Assembly (NCBI RefSeq): GCF_009828105.1
Contig: NZ_WTYQ01000001.1
Location: 966,073-1,030,072, forward strand
DNA: 64,000 nt
Direction: 5' to 3'
DNA from: Altericroceibacterium indicum
Lineage (GTDB): Bacteria; Pseudomonadota; Alphaproteobacteria; Sphingomonadales; Sphingomonadaceae
The position numbers were made by a program, and so were the translations under genes. Every line of letters begins with the position of its first letter. The first letter of the stretch is position 1. This document shows positions 17,544-27,327 of the stretch, piece after piece. The notes beneath the pieces are model-generated. The model saw only the letters and a list, made by a program, of their open reading frames with translations, had not been told where the DNA came from and searched no databases.

Positions 17544-19733
17544 ATGATTAAACGTATGCTGGCAACAACCGCTCTGGGTCTGGTGCTCAGCGCCTGTACC
17601 ACTACCGGTGGCGCATCTATGGAAGATACCGCAATGGAAACGACCGAAACATCCACTGACGTCGCGATCCCTGAAGCCACTGGCGTTTTCGCTCAGGAAT
17701 CCACCCTGCCGTTCCATGCGCCTGACTTCAGCAAGATCAAGGATAGCGATTATCTGCCTGCCATGAAGCAGGGAATGGCGATCCAGACCGCCGAAGTGGA
17801 CGCGATCAAGAACAACCCCGCAGCACCGACCTTCGAAAACACCGTCGTTGCGCTGGAAAAATCCGGCCGGATGCTGACGCGCGTTCTGAACACTTTCTAT
17901 GGTGTCGTGGGCGCCAATACCAATGACACGCTCGATGCGGTAGATGCAGAAATCTCACCCCAGCTCGCGGCTCATTCGGATGCAATCATGCTCGATCCGC
18001 AGCTCTTTGCCCGGGTCAAGGCCGTCTATGACAATCGCGCTGCGACCAACATGACGCCAGAAGATGCCACTCTGCTCGAAAAGACCTATGAACGTATGGT
18101 CCATGCAGGGGCTGAACTGACTCCTGCACAAAAAGAGCAGGTAAAGAAAATCAATGGTGAACTTTCCACTCTCACCACACAATTTTCACAGCGCCTGACA
18201 GATGCCACCAAAGCTGGTGCCCTGGTTGTAGACGATAAAGCCAAGCTGGCTGGCCTGTCCGATGGCGACATCGCTTCGGCTGCCAAGGCGGCGGAAGAAC
18301 GCGGCATGGCCGGCAAATATTTGCTGCCGCTGCAGAACACCACGCAGCAGCCACAGCTTGCCGAACTGACAGATCGTTCCACACGTGAAGCGCTGTTCAA
18401 TGCTAGCTGGGATCGTGCCGAAAAGGGCGATGCCAATGATACACGCGCGCTCATCAAGCAGATTGCCACGCTGCGCGCCCAGAAAGCCGCGCTGTTCGGC
18501 AAGCCTGATTGGGCAAGCTATGTGATGTATGATCGCATGGTGCAAAGCCCGGCTGCTGCGATGAAATTCATGGAGCAGATGGTCCCCGCCCTCGCCGCCA
18601 CACAGCGCGCGGAAGCAGCCGAACTGAACGCGACAATCAAGGCAGACGGCAAAAACTTCACGGTCAAGCCATGGGACTGGAACATGTATTCCGAAAAAGT
18701 CCGCAAGGCGAAGTATGATATCGATGAAAATGCCACCAAGCCCTATTTCGAAATTCATCGCGTGCTTGAAGATGGTGTATTTTATGCCGCCAATCAGCTT
18801 TATGGGCTGACCTTCAAGAAGCGCACCGATATTCCGACATATAGCCCCGATGTCTGGACCTACACAGTCTATGACAAGGATGGTTCGGAACTGGGCCTGT
18901 TCTATTTCGACCCCTATCAGCGTGACAGCAAGCGCGGTGGCGCATGGATGTCGAACTTTGTGGACCAGAGCTTTCTCTTCGATGAAAAGCCAGTGATCTA
19001 CAATGTACTGAACATTCCCAAGGCCGCTGCAGGCGAACCGCAATTGGTCAGTTTCGACAATGTCGAAACCATGTTCCACGAATTTGGCCATGCGCTGCAC
19101 GGCTTCTTCGCACACCAGGAATACCCAAGCCTTTCAGGCACCGCTGTTGCGCGGGACTTCGTGGAATTCCCAAGCCAGATCAACGAAATGTGGGCCAGCG
19201 ATCCAACGGTTCTAGCGCATTATGCCAAGCATTATAAAACGGGTGAAACCATCCCGACGGCTCTGATTGACAAGATCAAGGAAGCAGCCAAGTTCAATCA
19301 GGGCTATGCTCTGGGTGAAACGATGGAAGCTGCCATGCTCGACATGAAGTGGCATTCCCTGTCTGCTCAGCAGGCCGCTGCGGTCAATGTTGACGCTTTC
19401 GAGAAGAAGTCGCTCGACAGTCTCGGGCTTGAAACCGATCTGGTGCCGCCACGCTATCGTAGCTCATATTTCCGCCATATCTTCACCAATGGCTATGCTG
19501 CGGGCTATTATTCCTACCTCTGGACCGAAATGCTCGCCAAGGATGGCAGCCAGTGGTTCCGCGATAATGGTGGCCTGAGCCGCAAGAATGGCGATCACTT
19601 CCGCGAAACCGTGCTGAGCCAGGGTGGAACCAAGGAATATCTGCCGATGTATCGTGCCTTCACCGGACATGACCCTGAAGTAGAGCCGATGCTCGAATCT
19701 CGTGGCCTGGTCGGCGGTGACGACGCCAAGTAA
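17544..19733 (+). CDS. M3 family metallopeptidase, lipoprotein (peptidyl-dipeptidase Dcp type)
   Basis: 729 residues. A lipoprotein signal (MIKRMLATTALGLVLSAC) has lipobox Cys18, followed by a Thr/Glu-rich linker. The peptidase domain has the zinc motif HEFGH at residues 512-516 (MFHEFGHALHGFF) and the downstream third-ligand region (FVEFPSQINEMW). This is the oligopeptidase A/Dcp class, which trims short peptides, here probably at the inner or outer membrane facing the periplasm. ATG at 17544 has AGGAGG nine bases upstream; the frame upstream lacks a signal. A strong terminator follows. Confidence 0.92.
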   Translation: MIKRMLATTALGLVLSACTTTGGASMEDTAMETTETSTDVAIPEATGVFAQESTLPFHAPDFSKIKDSDYLPAMKQGMAIQTAEVDAIKNNPAAPTFENTVVALEKSGRMLTRVLNTFYGVVGANTNDTLDAVDAEISPQLAAHSDAIMLDPQLFARVKAVYDNRAATNMTPEDATLLEKTYERMVHAGAELTPAQKEQVKKINGELSTLTTQFSQRLTDATKAGALVVDDKAKLAGLSDGDIASAAKAAEERGMAGKYLLPLQNTTQQPQLAELTDRSTREALFNASWDRAEKGDANDTRALIKQIATLRAQKAALFGKPDWASYVMYDRMVQSPAAAMKFMEQMVPALAATQRAEAAELNATIKADGKNFTVKPWDWNMYSEKVRKAKYDIDENATKPYFEIHRVLEDGVFYAANQLYGLTFKKRTDIPTYSPDVWTYTVYDKDGSELGLFYFDPYQRDSKRGGAWMSNFVDQSFLFDEKPVIYNVLNIPKAAAGEPQLVSFDNVETMFHEFGHALHGFFAHQEYPSLSGTAVARDFVEFPSQINEMWASDPTVLAHYAKHYKTGETIPTALIDKIKEAAKFNQGYALGETMEAAMLDMKWHSLSAQQAAAVNVDAFEKKSLDSLGLETDLVPPRYRSSYFRHIFTNGYAAGYYSYLWTEMLAKDGSQWFRDNGGLSRKNGDHFRETVLSQGGTKEYLPMYRAFTGHDPEVEPMLESRGLVGGDDAK

Positions 19734-19751
19734 GCTATTCCATTGAACGCG

Positions 19752-19790
19752 AAAAGGGGGGCGGAACCAGCACAGGTTCCGCCCCCTTTT
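19752..19790 (+). terminator. Rho-independent terminator of the M3 peptidase gene
   Basis: GGGGGGCGGAACC pairs with GGTTCCGCCCCC around a 7-base loop, with flanking AAAA and TTTTTAA. It lies 18 bp after the stop. The A/T flanks would allow it to act in both directions. Confidence 0.9.
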
Positions 19791-19839
19791 TAATACGTCA
19801 ATGAAACGTAAACGGCCTCAAGCTTGATAAGCCAGACCT

Positions 19840-20112
19840 TTAGACTTTGACGTAATCGATAACTCTCATGCGGTCCATCATAGGCCCTGCATAGGCGGGC
19901 GGTGTTGGCTGGACACCCAGTGCCCAGGCCATGATGTCCACATCAACTTCATCCAGCAGTGCTTCGAACAGCGCAAGTTCTGCCTCATCCCACTCTGCAT
20001 GATATTTATCGAAGAAGCCGCCGATCATATAATCGGCTTCGCGCGTGCCACGGTGCCATGCACGGAAGCGGCAACGGGCGATACGGGTGTTTTTATCGGG
20101 CATATTGGCCAT
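19840..20112 (-). CDS. sdhE: FAD assembly factor SdhE
   Basis: A 90-residue SdhE/SDHAF2 protein that promotes covalent attachment of FAD to SdhA. The conserved RGxxE motif is seen as WHRGTREAD near residue 24, followed by an acidic helix (EWDEAELALFEALLDE). Start codons at 20112 (MANMPDK) and 20103 (MPDK) are both possible. It is divergent from recG with a 52-bp spacer. Confidence 0.87.
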   Translation of the reverse strand: MANMPDKNTRIARCRFRAWHRGTREADYMIGGFFDKYHAEWDEAELALFEALLDEVDVDIMAWALGVQPTPPAYAGPMMDRMRVIDYVKV

Positions 20113-20164
20113 GATCGACCGGTAAGGCACTCGTCTTCACCGCGCAAGCGTCTATAGCATGCTC

Positions 20165-22222
20165 ATGCGCCCCGATATGCTCAACCCCCTCTTCGCAGAT
20201 ACTGAAAGCATGGACGGAGTCGGTCCGAAAATGCGCAAGCCCCTTGCCAAGCTGGGGCTGACCCGAATACGCGATGTAATCTATCACCTGCCTGATCGCT
20301 TCGTGCAGCGCCATTGTGCCGCCACGCTCGATGATGCAACGATTGGCGAACAGCTGATCGTGCCGCTGACGCCGATCGAACATAAGGCCAGCGCAGGGCG
20401 TGGCCCCTTCCGCGTAATGGCGCAGGATGATGCAGGCAATATCTGCTCTATCACCTATTTCGGCAGAGCATCCTATACCGCGAAGAAACAGCTTCCCGTT
20501 GGCGAAAAGCGTTGGGTGGCCGGCAAGCTCGAACAATATGGGCAGATGCTCCAGATCGTTCATCCAGACCATATTGCCGACAATAGCAGTGGCGCGATGG
20601 CCAAGCTGGTGGAACCGATCTATCCTCTGGCGGAAGGGCTTACACAGCCGCGCATGGCCGCCCTTGTCACACAAGGCCTTGGGCATTTGCCTGATGTGCC
20701 CGAATGGGTCGAACCCAGCGTCATGCAAAAGGAAGGATGGCCCACCTGGAAGCAAGCACTGGTCGACGGTCATAAAGCGGAAAACAAAGCCGCACGTGAT
20801 CGGCTGGCTTATGACGAATTGCTGGCCAATAGCCTCGCATTGATGCTTGTTCGCGCGGCCAATCGGGGGCGTAAAGGGCAACCACTCCAAACTGACGGAC
20901 ATTTGCGCAACAAGCTGCAACTGCCCTTCCCGCTCACTGGCGCACAAAAGCGTTCCATTGCTGAAATTGAAGGCGATCTCGCCCAATCATCCCCCATGCT
21001 GCGGCTGCTGCAAGGCGATGTGGGCGCGGGTAAAACGGTGGTGGCGCTGGAAGCCCTGCTGATCGCAGTGGAGGCCGGTGCGCAAGGTGCGATGCTGGCA
21101 CCAACCGAAATTCTTGCCCGCCAGCATTATGAAACCTTGCGCCAGATGCTCGCTCCCACAGGCGTGCAAATTGCGCTGCTGACCGGGCGAGATAAAGGCA
21201 AGGCGCGCGAATCCATCCTGATGGGGCTGATGGATGGCTCGATCGACATCGTCGTTGGCACCCATGCCATTTTTCAGGATGCAGTCCATTATCGCAATCT
21301 TGCGCTGGTCGTCATTGATGAACAGCATCGCTTTGGTGTTGGCCAGCGCCTGATGCTGACCAAGAAAGGCCGTGTCACCCCGCATTGTCTGGCGATGACC
21401 GCCACCCCTATTCCGCGCACGCTAACGCTGGCGGAATATGGCGAAATGGATGTGTCCCGGCTCGATGAACTGCCCCCCGGCCGGCAAGCGATTGATACGC
21501 GCGTCATTTCAGCGGAGCGTCTGCCTGATGTCGTCGCCGGTTTGGAGCGCCACTTTGCACAAGGCAATCAGGCCTATTGGGTCTGCCCTATGGTGCGCGA
21601 GAATGAAAATGAGGACATCGCCGCCGCTGAAGCCCGCTATGCCGGGCTGAAGGAAAGGCTCGGTAATGATGTCGTTCTTGTCCACGGCCAGTTGAAGGCG
21701 GACGAAAAGGACGCAGCAATGGAACGTTTTGCCAAAGGTGATGCGAAATTGCTGGTCGCTACCACAGTGATTGAAGTTGGCGTGGACGTTCCCAACGCAA
21801 CGCTGATGATTATCGAACAGGCCGAACGTTTCGGGCTTGCGCAACTTCACCAGCTTCGTGGGCGGGTCGGCCGTGGGTCTAAAAAGTCCATTTGCCTCCT
21901 CATTCGGGGGGAGCACCTCTCTCAGACCGGGCGCGAAAGGCTTGCTCTGATGCGTGAGACACAGGATGGTTTTCGTCTTGCCGAAGAAGACCTTCGTTTG
22001 CGCGGTGGGGGTGAGCTTCTGGGCACAAGACAGTCCGGAGACAGCCCCTTTAACGTAGCCAATCTGGAGCAAATCCAACGCCTTCTGCCCGTTGCCCATG
22101 ACGATGCAAAATTACTGGTTGAACGTGACGGCGGGCTGGATAGTCCTCGTGGATCAGCCGCCAGAATTCTGCTCTATCTGTTTGAAAGAGACTGGGGCGT
22201 TCAACTGCTACGTGGTGGGTAA
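20165..22222 (+). CDS. recG: ATP-dependent DNA helicase RecG
   Basis: A 685-residue branch-migration helicase for stalled forks and Holliday junctions. The N-terminal wedge domain opens with MDGVGPKMRKPLAKLGL. The helicase motifs are GDVGAGKTVVALEAL (Walker A), VVIDEQHRFGVGQR (DExH box), AMTATPIPRT, TTVIEVGVDVPNA and LHQLRGRVGRG. Start: ATG at 20165 (MRPDMLNPLF) is preferred; ATGs at 20159 and 20177 are alternatives without a decisive ribosome site. Confidence 0.95.
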   Translation: MRPDMLNPLFADTESMDGVGPKMRKPLAKLGLTRIRDVIYHLPDRFVQRHCAATLDDATIGEQLIVPLTPIEHKASAGRGPFRVMAQDDAGNICSITYFGRASYTAKKQLPVGEKRWVAGKLEQYGQMLQIVHPDHIADNSSGAMAKLVEPIYPLAEGLTQPRMAALVTQGLGHLPDVPEWVEPSVMQKEGWPTWKQALVDGHKAENKAARDRLAYDELLANSLALMLVRAANRGRKGQPLQTDGHLRNKLQLPFPLTGAQKRSIAEIEGDLAQSSPMLRLLQGDVGAGKTVVALEALLIAVEAGAQGAMLAPTEILARQHYETLRQMLAPTGVQIALLTGRDKGKARESILMGLMDGSIDIVVGTHAIFQDAVHYRNLALVVIDEQHRFGVGQRLMLTKKGRVTPHCLAMTATPIPRTLTLAEYGEMDVSRLDELPPGRQAIDTRVISAERLPDVVAGLERHFAQGNQAYWVCPMVRENENEDIAAAEARYAGLKERLGNDVVLVHGQLKADEKDAAMERFAKGDAKLLVATTVIEVGVDVPNATLMIIEQAERFGLAQLHQLRGRVGRGSKKSICLLIRGEHLSQTGRERLALMRETQDGFRLAEEDLRLRGGGELLGTRQSGDSPFNVANLEQIQRLLPVAHDDAKLLVERDGGLDSPRGSAARILLYLFERDWGVQLLRGG

Positions 22223-22323
22223 GACTTTTTAAGACTGAATCAACAAAAAGGGTAGCACAACGCCCTCTGCATCCCATATGAAGCCCGAAGATAAGAGTTT
22301 CAAAAAGTGAGGATGCAAAAGCT

Positions 22324-23751
22324 ATGAACAAATATCTCCAGCATTATATCGGCGGCCATTGGGTCGATTCCGACGGTTCCGAAACGAAAGCCGTCATCAA
22401 TCCCGCCACTGAAGAAGCCGTGAGCGAAGTCATCCTCGGCACATCGTCTGATGTCGATAAAGCCGTGCAGGCGGCCCAGAAGGCTTTTCCAAGCTTCTCC
22501 GAAACCACCAAGGAAGAACGCCTCGCTCTGCTGAAGCGCATTCAGGAAGAATACGCCAAGCGCGTCCCTGATATTGCCAAGGCGATTTCGGAAGAAATGG
22601 GTTGCCCGATTGATGTTGCCAGCACCGCCCAGTCAGGTTCAGGCCTTGGCCACATCGCCTCGACGATCAATGCGCTCGAAAATTTTGAAATGGTGGAATC
22701 CACTGGCGATAACCGCGTCATTTTCGAAGCGACAGGCGTTGTGGCTCTGATTACGCCGTGGAACTGGCCGATGAACCAGATTGTCGCCAAGGTTGCACCA
22801 GCGCTGGCCGCAGGCAATTGCGTCATCCTGAAACCTTCCGAACAAACGCCCGGTTCGGCGCAGATCTTCGCCGAAGTGCTCGACGCAGCAGGCGTTCCGG
22901 CAGGCGTGTTCAACCTCGTTCAGGGTGATGGCCCCGGCGTTGGCACAGCTCTTTCCAAGCACCCCGGCGTTGACATGATTTCTTTCACCGGCTCCACCCG
23001 GGCAGGCATTCAGGTCGCCAAAAATGCGGCTGATACCGTGAAGCGCGTCCATCAGGAATTGGGCGGCAAATCCCCCTTCATCGTTCTTCCCGGCACGCCG
23101 CTTGAAATGGCATTGCCAGCAGGCGCAGGCGGCATGTTGCTGAACTCCGGCCAAAGCTGCGTTGCCCCAACCCGCTTCCTGATCCACAAGGACCAATATG
23201 ATGACGCGGTGAAAATGCTCGCTGGCATCTTTTCGTCCAAGGCCGTGGCAGACCCTGCCACATCGGGTGATCACATCGGCCCAGTGGTCAACAAGGCGCA
23301 ATATGACAAAATTCAGGGCCTGATCGAAAAGGGCATTGAGGAAGGCGCGACCGTAGCCACTGGTGGCCTGGGCCGACCGGAGGGCATGGATAAGGGCTAT
23401 TACGTCCAGCCGACCATCCTCGCCAACGTTAGCAACGACATGACCCCGGCACGCGAAGAAATCTTCGGCCCGGTTCTGGTGGTCATTCCTTATGATGATG
23501 TGGATCAGGCCATCGAAATCGCCAATGACACACCTTATGGTCTCGGCGCCTATGTGGCTGGTGATCCGGCACTCGGTGCCAAAGTTGCCCGCAAAATCCG
23601 CGCTGGTTCGGTCTTTGTAAATTCCGGCGGTCTGGACTTTGCCTCACCTTTCGGTGGCTACAAGCAGTCCGGTAATGGGCGCGAATTTGGCAAGTTCGGC
23701 CTTGAAGAATTTATGGAAAAGAAGTCGCTCATCGGTGACATTCCCGCCTGA
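22324..23751 (+). CDS. Aldehyde dehydrogenase family protein
   Basis: 475 residues, NAD(P)+-dependent. The Rossmann region has ALITPWNWPMNQ and the cofactor Lys in NCVILKPSEQTP. The general base is Glu245 (HQELGGKSP) and the nucleophile Cys279 (SGQSCVAPTR). The C-terminus has SPFGGYKQSGNGREFG. GAGGA lies about ten bases before the ATG. No pathway neighbours are present, so the aldehyde substrate cannot be inferred. Confidence 0.93.
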   Translation: MNKYLQHYIGGHWVDSDGSETKAVINPATEEAVSEVILGTSSDVDKAVQAAQKAFPSFSETTKEERLALLKRIQEEYAKRVPDIAKAISEEMGCPIDVASTAQSGSGLGHIASTINALENFEMVESTGDNRVIFEATGVVALITPWNWPMNQIVAKVAPALAAGNCVILKPSEQTPGSAQIFAEVLDAAGVPAGVFNLVQGDGPGVGTALSKHPGVDMISFTGSTRAGIQVAKNAADTVKRVHQELGGKSPFIVLPGTPLEMALPAGAGGMLLNSGQSCVAPTRFLIHKDQYDDAVKMLAGIFSSKAVADPATSGDHIGPVVNKAQYDKIQGLIEKGIEEGATVATGGLGRPEGMDKGYYVQPTILANVSNDMTPAREEIFGPVLVVIPYDDVDQAIEIANDTPYGLGAYVAGDPALGAKVARKIRAGSVFVNSGGLDFASPFGGYKQSGNGREFGKFGLEEFMEKKSLIGDIPA

Positions 23752-23779
23752 TTGGGCAGACATAGCGTTTAGCGCAAAG

Positions 23780-23811
23780 AAAAGGGCGGCTCAGCAATGG
23801 GCCGCCCTTTT
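23780..23811. terminator. Bidirectional terminator between the aldehyde dehydrogenase and DUF2332 genes
   Basis: AAAAGGGCGGC / GCCGCCCTTTT form an 11-bp stem with a 10-base loop, with A-tract and T-tract on the two sides. It lies between convergent stops (23751 and 23823) and can serve both genes. Confidence 0.9.
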
Positions 23812-23822
23812 CCGTCATCAGC

Positions 23823-24890
23823 TTACCCAAGCCACTCAACCCATGCACCATGCGGGTGCGCTTCACCCAGTTTGACCCATTCTTCATGTCCCGGCCAATA
23901 TCGCACGGACAATTCATGGCGAAATGTCTCCCGGTTCGTTTCCAACCTGACCCAGGCCAAGGGCTTCTCTGGCGTCGCTTTGGCCCCCGCTGTTTCCATA
24001 GCCGAAGTAATCTGATCGCGGGTTTCCATTGGCATATATTGCCACATGACCGAGTGAAAAATCACTCGCGTCACCCCCTTATCAATTGGTGCCGCGAGGC
24101 ATTCATCGACAAAAGCGCCTGCATCCATGGCCACCACTTCGGGTGGATTGGCAGACGCCAGATCAATCGCGGCATCGATCCGCGCCATCCGTTCTGTCGC
24201 TTCAGGCCAGACATAGCTTTTCAAACGCAGCGCCTGTTCCGGCTGCGAAAGGTCTACCGGAGCCATATCACAGCCGCGAATCGCCACAATATCCACTTGT
24301 GCTTCTGGCGGTTTTTCACCTTTCCATTCCGGCTTGATCTGCATGGGTGTGCGTTCAGGGCCGATCGTCACACCGCCCAGATCATAATGATAACGGTCCA
24401 TCATCGTATTAACGCCCGCGCTCGCACCCAGCTCGTTCAGTTCAAATTTTGGCCCCAAGCGCTCAGATAACCACAAAAGCCCCGCCATAATGCTGGCAGA
24501 CCGCCCCGCCTCATTGGTCTGCGGCGGGCTGTCGAGCCACGGCATCAGCCGCGCATCATACATCTCTGCCATTTGCGCGACCAGGGCATCAATCGCTTTC
24601 TGGTCCGTCATCAAGCCAGCGTAAACCGGCTCCAGACGCCTATCTTCACCCGACAGGAAAAGATGATGCAACCCGCCTGCCACACGTAATGGCAGTGCGT
24701 CTTCCAGTGACAGACCCTGCCAATTGGCAATTCTTCGGCCTGTGGCACTATTCCCTTCGATAATGGCAAGTTCCGCCCGGATCACACGCGCAGTGCAAGG
24801 AGCATTCGCTTTTTCGGCATGATCAGCCTGCCAGTTGATCGCCTCCCTGACATTTGTGATTTCCATTATCGCGCGATTGTCCATGGACAT
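23823..24890 (-). CDS. DUF2332 family protein
   Basis: A 355-residue protein of the DUF2332 family, recognised by [14 protein letters not shown] near residue 67, a central [13 protein letters not shown] resembling a methyltransferase-like glycine motif, and [12 protein letters not shown] near 285. The molecular function is unknown. The start may be ATG 24890 or 24884. It is divergent from hisG with only 35 bp between start codons, so the two promoters must overlap. Confidence 0.82.
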   Translation of the reverse strand: MSMDNRAIMEITNVREAINWQADHAEKANAPCTARVIRAELAIIEGNSATGRRIANWQGLSLEDALPLRVAGGLHHLFLSGEDRRLEPVYAGLMTDQKAIDALVAQMAEMYDARLMPWLDSPPQTNEAGRSASIMAGLLWLSERLGPKFELNELGASAGVNTMMDRYHYDLGGVTIGPERTPMQIKPEWKGEKPPEAQVDIVAIRGCDMAPVDLSQPEQALRLKSYVWPEATERMARIDAAIDLASANPPEVVAMDAGAFVDECLAAPIDKGVTRVIFHSVMWQYMPMETRDQITSAMETAGAKATPEKPLAWVRLETNRETFRHELSVRYWPGHEEWVKLGEAHPHGAWVEWLG

Positions 24891-24925
24891 TGCCCTTTTT
24901 GTTACGTCAGCCTACATGCGCGCCT

Positions 24926-25585
24926 ATGACTAAGCCGCTGACCTTTGCCGTGCCCAAAGGGCGTATTCTCGACGAAGCGCTGCCCGTGATGGCTCGCGCC
25001 GGAGTGGTGCCGGAAAGCGGCTTCCACGACAAGTCCAACCGCAGCCTCAGTTTTGCGACTGAAAAGAGCGATATGCGGATCATCCGCGTACGCGCTTTTG
25101 ACGTGGCAACCTTCGTGGCCTTTGGTGCTGCTCAGGCTGGAATCGTCGGTTCCGACGTGATTGAAGAGTTCAACTATTCTGAGCTCTACGCCCCGGTGGA
25201 CCTCGATATCGGCCATTGCCGTCTTTCTGTTGCCGAACCTGTTGAAGGTGCAGGGGCAGAACCCGTGGCCAATGCCAGCCATCTTCGCATCGCCACCAAA
25301 TATCCCAACATCACAAGCCGCTGGTTTGAGCGCAAAGGCATTCAGGCTGAATGCGTGAAACTGAACGGTGCGATGGAACTGGCCCCAACACTGGGCCTGG
25401 CCGGGCGGATTGTCGATCTGGTTTCTACCGGGCGGACATTGGAACAAAATGGCCTGGTCGAGAAAGACCGGATTATGCCGATCTCAGCACGTCTGATCGT
25501 TAACCGGGCCGCTTTGAAGACCGATCAGCGCGTGGCCGATCTTGTCGACGCTTTCCGCGCCATCGCCAATAAGGCAGCCGCCTGA
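24926..25585 (+). CDS. hisG: ATP phosphoribosyltransferase, short form
   Basis: A 219-residue enzyme of the first histidine-biosynthesis step (ATP + PRPP). It has [14 protein letters not shown] at the start, [12 protein letters not shown], and the PRPP loop [14 protein letters not shown] near residue 165. The length shows the short form without the C-terminal regulatory domain, which needs HisZ for activity; hisZ is not in this window. The gene ends one base into hisD (TGATG). Confidence 0.94.
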   Translation: MTKPLTFAVPKGRILDEALPVMARAGVVPESGFHDKSNRSLSFATEKSDMRIIRVRAFDVATFVAFGAAQAGIVGSDVIEEFNYSELYAPVDLDIGHCRLSVAEPVEGAGAEPVANASHLRIATKYPNITSRWFERKGIQAECVKLNGAMELAPTLGLAGRIVDLVSTGRTLEQNGLVEKDRIMPISARLIVNRAALKTDQRVADLVDAFRAIANKAAA

Positions 25586-26874
25586 TGCTCCGTCTCGACA
25601 CCAGAAGCGACGATTTCGCCCGGAAATTTGACCGGGTCGTGAATGATCGCCGTGAAAGCGATGCTGATATTGCACAAACGGTCCGGGATATCCTTGCTCG
25701 GGTGAAAGCACGCGGCGATGAAGCCGTGGCCGATTACACTGCTCGCTTTGACCGCTACACTTTCGCCCGCGATGAAGATTGGGTGATTACGCCCGAAACC
25801 TGCAAAGCAGCTTTTGATGCGCTCGACCCCAAATTGCGCGAAGCGCTGGAACTGGCAGCAGACCGCATCCGCGCCTATCACGAAGCGCAGCTTCCTGCTG
25901 ACCGTGACTATACGGATGATGCCGGTGTCCGGCTCGGTGCGAAATGGAGCGCGGTTGATGCCGCTGGCCTCTATGTCCCGGGCGGCCGTGCAGCCTATCC
26001 TTCATCCTTGCTGATGAACGCCATTCCCGCCAAAGTTGCGGGTGTTGAGCGTCTTGTCATCACCACACCGACACCCAAAGGCGAAGTGAACACGCTTGTC
26101 CTGGCAGCGGCGCATCTTGCCGGGGTCAGCGAAATCTGGCGTGTCGGCGGCGCGCAGGCTATTGGTGCACTGGCATATGGCACAGACCGCATCAAGCCAG
26201 TCGACGTGATCACCGGCCCCGGAAATGCCTGGGTCGCTGAAGCCAAGCGCCAACTCTACGGTGTCGTGGGTATCGACATGGTCGCTGGGCCGAGCGAAAT
26301 TCTGGTAATTGCAGATGGCCAGAATGATCCGGACTGGATTGCTGCCGATCTGTTGAGCCAGGCGGAGCATGACCCATCATCGCAGTCCATTCTGATTACG
26401 GACGATCACACTTTTGCTGAACGCGTAGAAGATCGCGTCGATGTGCAATGTGCCATGCTGTCCACCAGTACTGTCGCGCGCAAGAGCTGGGACGACAATG
26501 GCGTGATCATCAAGGTGCAGAGCCTTGATGAAGCCCCCGCCCTCGCCAACCGTCTTGCCGCAGAACATGTTGAGCTGGCGGTGGATAATCCAGACGCCTT
26601 GTTTGCCCAATTGCGCCATGCCGGAAGTGTTTTTCTTGGCCGGTATACGCCTGAAGCTGTGGGCGATTATGTTGCCGGGCCGAACCATGTTCTGCCAACC
26701 GGCCGCCGCGCACGTTTTTCCAGCGGGCTATCTGTCCTCGATTTTATGAAGCGCACCAGCTTTATTGCTTTGGATGAAAATTCCATTGGCAAAATCGGCC
26801 CTGCCGCCGTTGCGCTCGCAGAAGTCGAAGGCTTGCCCGCCCATGCCAATTCCGTGAAAGTCCGTTTGAAATGA
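25585..26874 (+). CDS. hisD: Histidinol dehydrogenase
   Basis: A 429-residue zinc enzyme that oxidises histidinol to histidine in two NAD+ steps. It shows YVPGGRAAYPSSLLMN, VGGAQAIGALAYGT, the family signature region MVAGPSEILVIAD and QAEHDPSSQSI, and the late GPNHVLPTGRRARF. It is coupled to hisG by TGATG and to nusB by ATGA. Confidence 0.96.
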   Translation: MLRLDTRSDDFARKFDRVVNDRRESDADIAQTVRDILARVKARGDEAVADYTARFDRYTFARDEDWVITPETCKAAFDALDPKLREALELAADRIRAYHEAQLPADRDYTDDAGVRLGAKWSAVDAAGLYVPGGRAAYPSSLLMNAIPAKVAGVERLVITTPTPKGEVNTLVLAAAHLAGVSEIWRVGGAQAIGALAYGTDRIKPVDVITGPGNAWVAEAKRQLYGVVGIDMVAGPSEILVIADGQNDPDWIAADLLSQAEHDPSSQSILITDDHTFAERVEDRVDVQCAMLSTSTVARKSWDDNGVIIKVQSLDEAPALANRLAAEHVELAVDNPDALFAQLRHAGSVFLGRYTPEAVGDYVAGPNHVLPTGRRARFSSGLSVLDFMKRTSFIALDENSIGKIGPAAVALAEVEGLPAHANSVKVRLK

Positions 26875-27317
26875 AAAGCACCCCAAAAGCCCGTTCCGCC
26901 GCCCGCCTGGCTTCCGTACAGGCACTCTACCAGCGCGAAATGGAGGGCACGCAACTGATCCCGCTGTTGGATGAATTTCATCAGCATCGGCTGGGCCGTG
27001 AAATCGAAGACGATCAGTATAATGATGCTGACCAGCCTTTTTTCGATGATCTGGTGCGCGGCACGGCGTCGCGGATGGAAGAGATCGACGCGCTTATTCA
27101 GGCCAAGCTTGCTGATGGCTGGACGGTGAAGCGGCTAGATAAAACCATGCTGCAAATTCTGCGTTCCGGCACTTACGAACTGCTCGCCCGGCAGGATATT
27201 CCCAAAGCTACGGCAATCAGCGAATATGTTGATGTGGCCCATGCCTTTTTTGACGCGCGTGAAGCGAAATTCGTCAATGGTGTGCTGGATGCTGTTGCCA
27301 AGGACGTTCGCGACTAA
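26871..27317 (+). CDS. nusB: Transcription antitermination factor NusB
   Basis: A 148-residue helical RNA-binding protein (NusB fold) acting with NusE at boxA of rRNA transcripts. It opens with ARSAARLASVQALYQREMEG and later has LDKTMLQILRSGTYELL and ISEYVDVAHAFFDAREAKFVNGVLD. hisG-hisD-nusB is a familiar alphaproteobacterial order. The stop lies 10 bp from the convergent UdgX gene. Confidence 0.94.
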   Translation: MKSTPKARSAARLASVQALYQREMEGTQLIPLLDEFHQHRLGREIEDDQYNDADQPFFDDLVRGTASRMEEIDALIQAKLADGWTVKRLDKTMLQILRSGTYELLARQDIPKATAISEYVDVAHAFFDAREAKFVNGVLDAVAKDVRD

Positions 27318-27327
27318 ACTTTTGCGT

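Noticed and set aside
18186..19115. 309-codon open frame on the - strand
   Set aside because: Antisense to the M3 peptidase, whose zinc motif and lipobox are clear.
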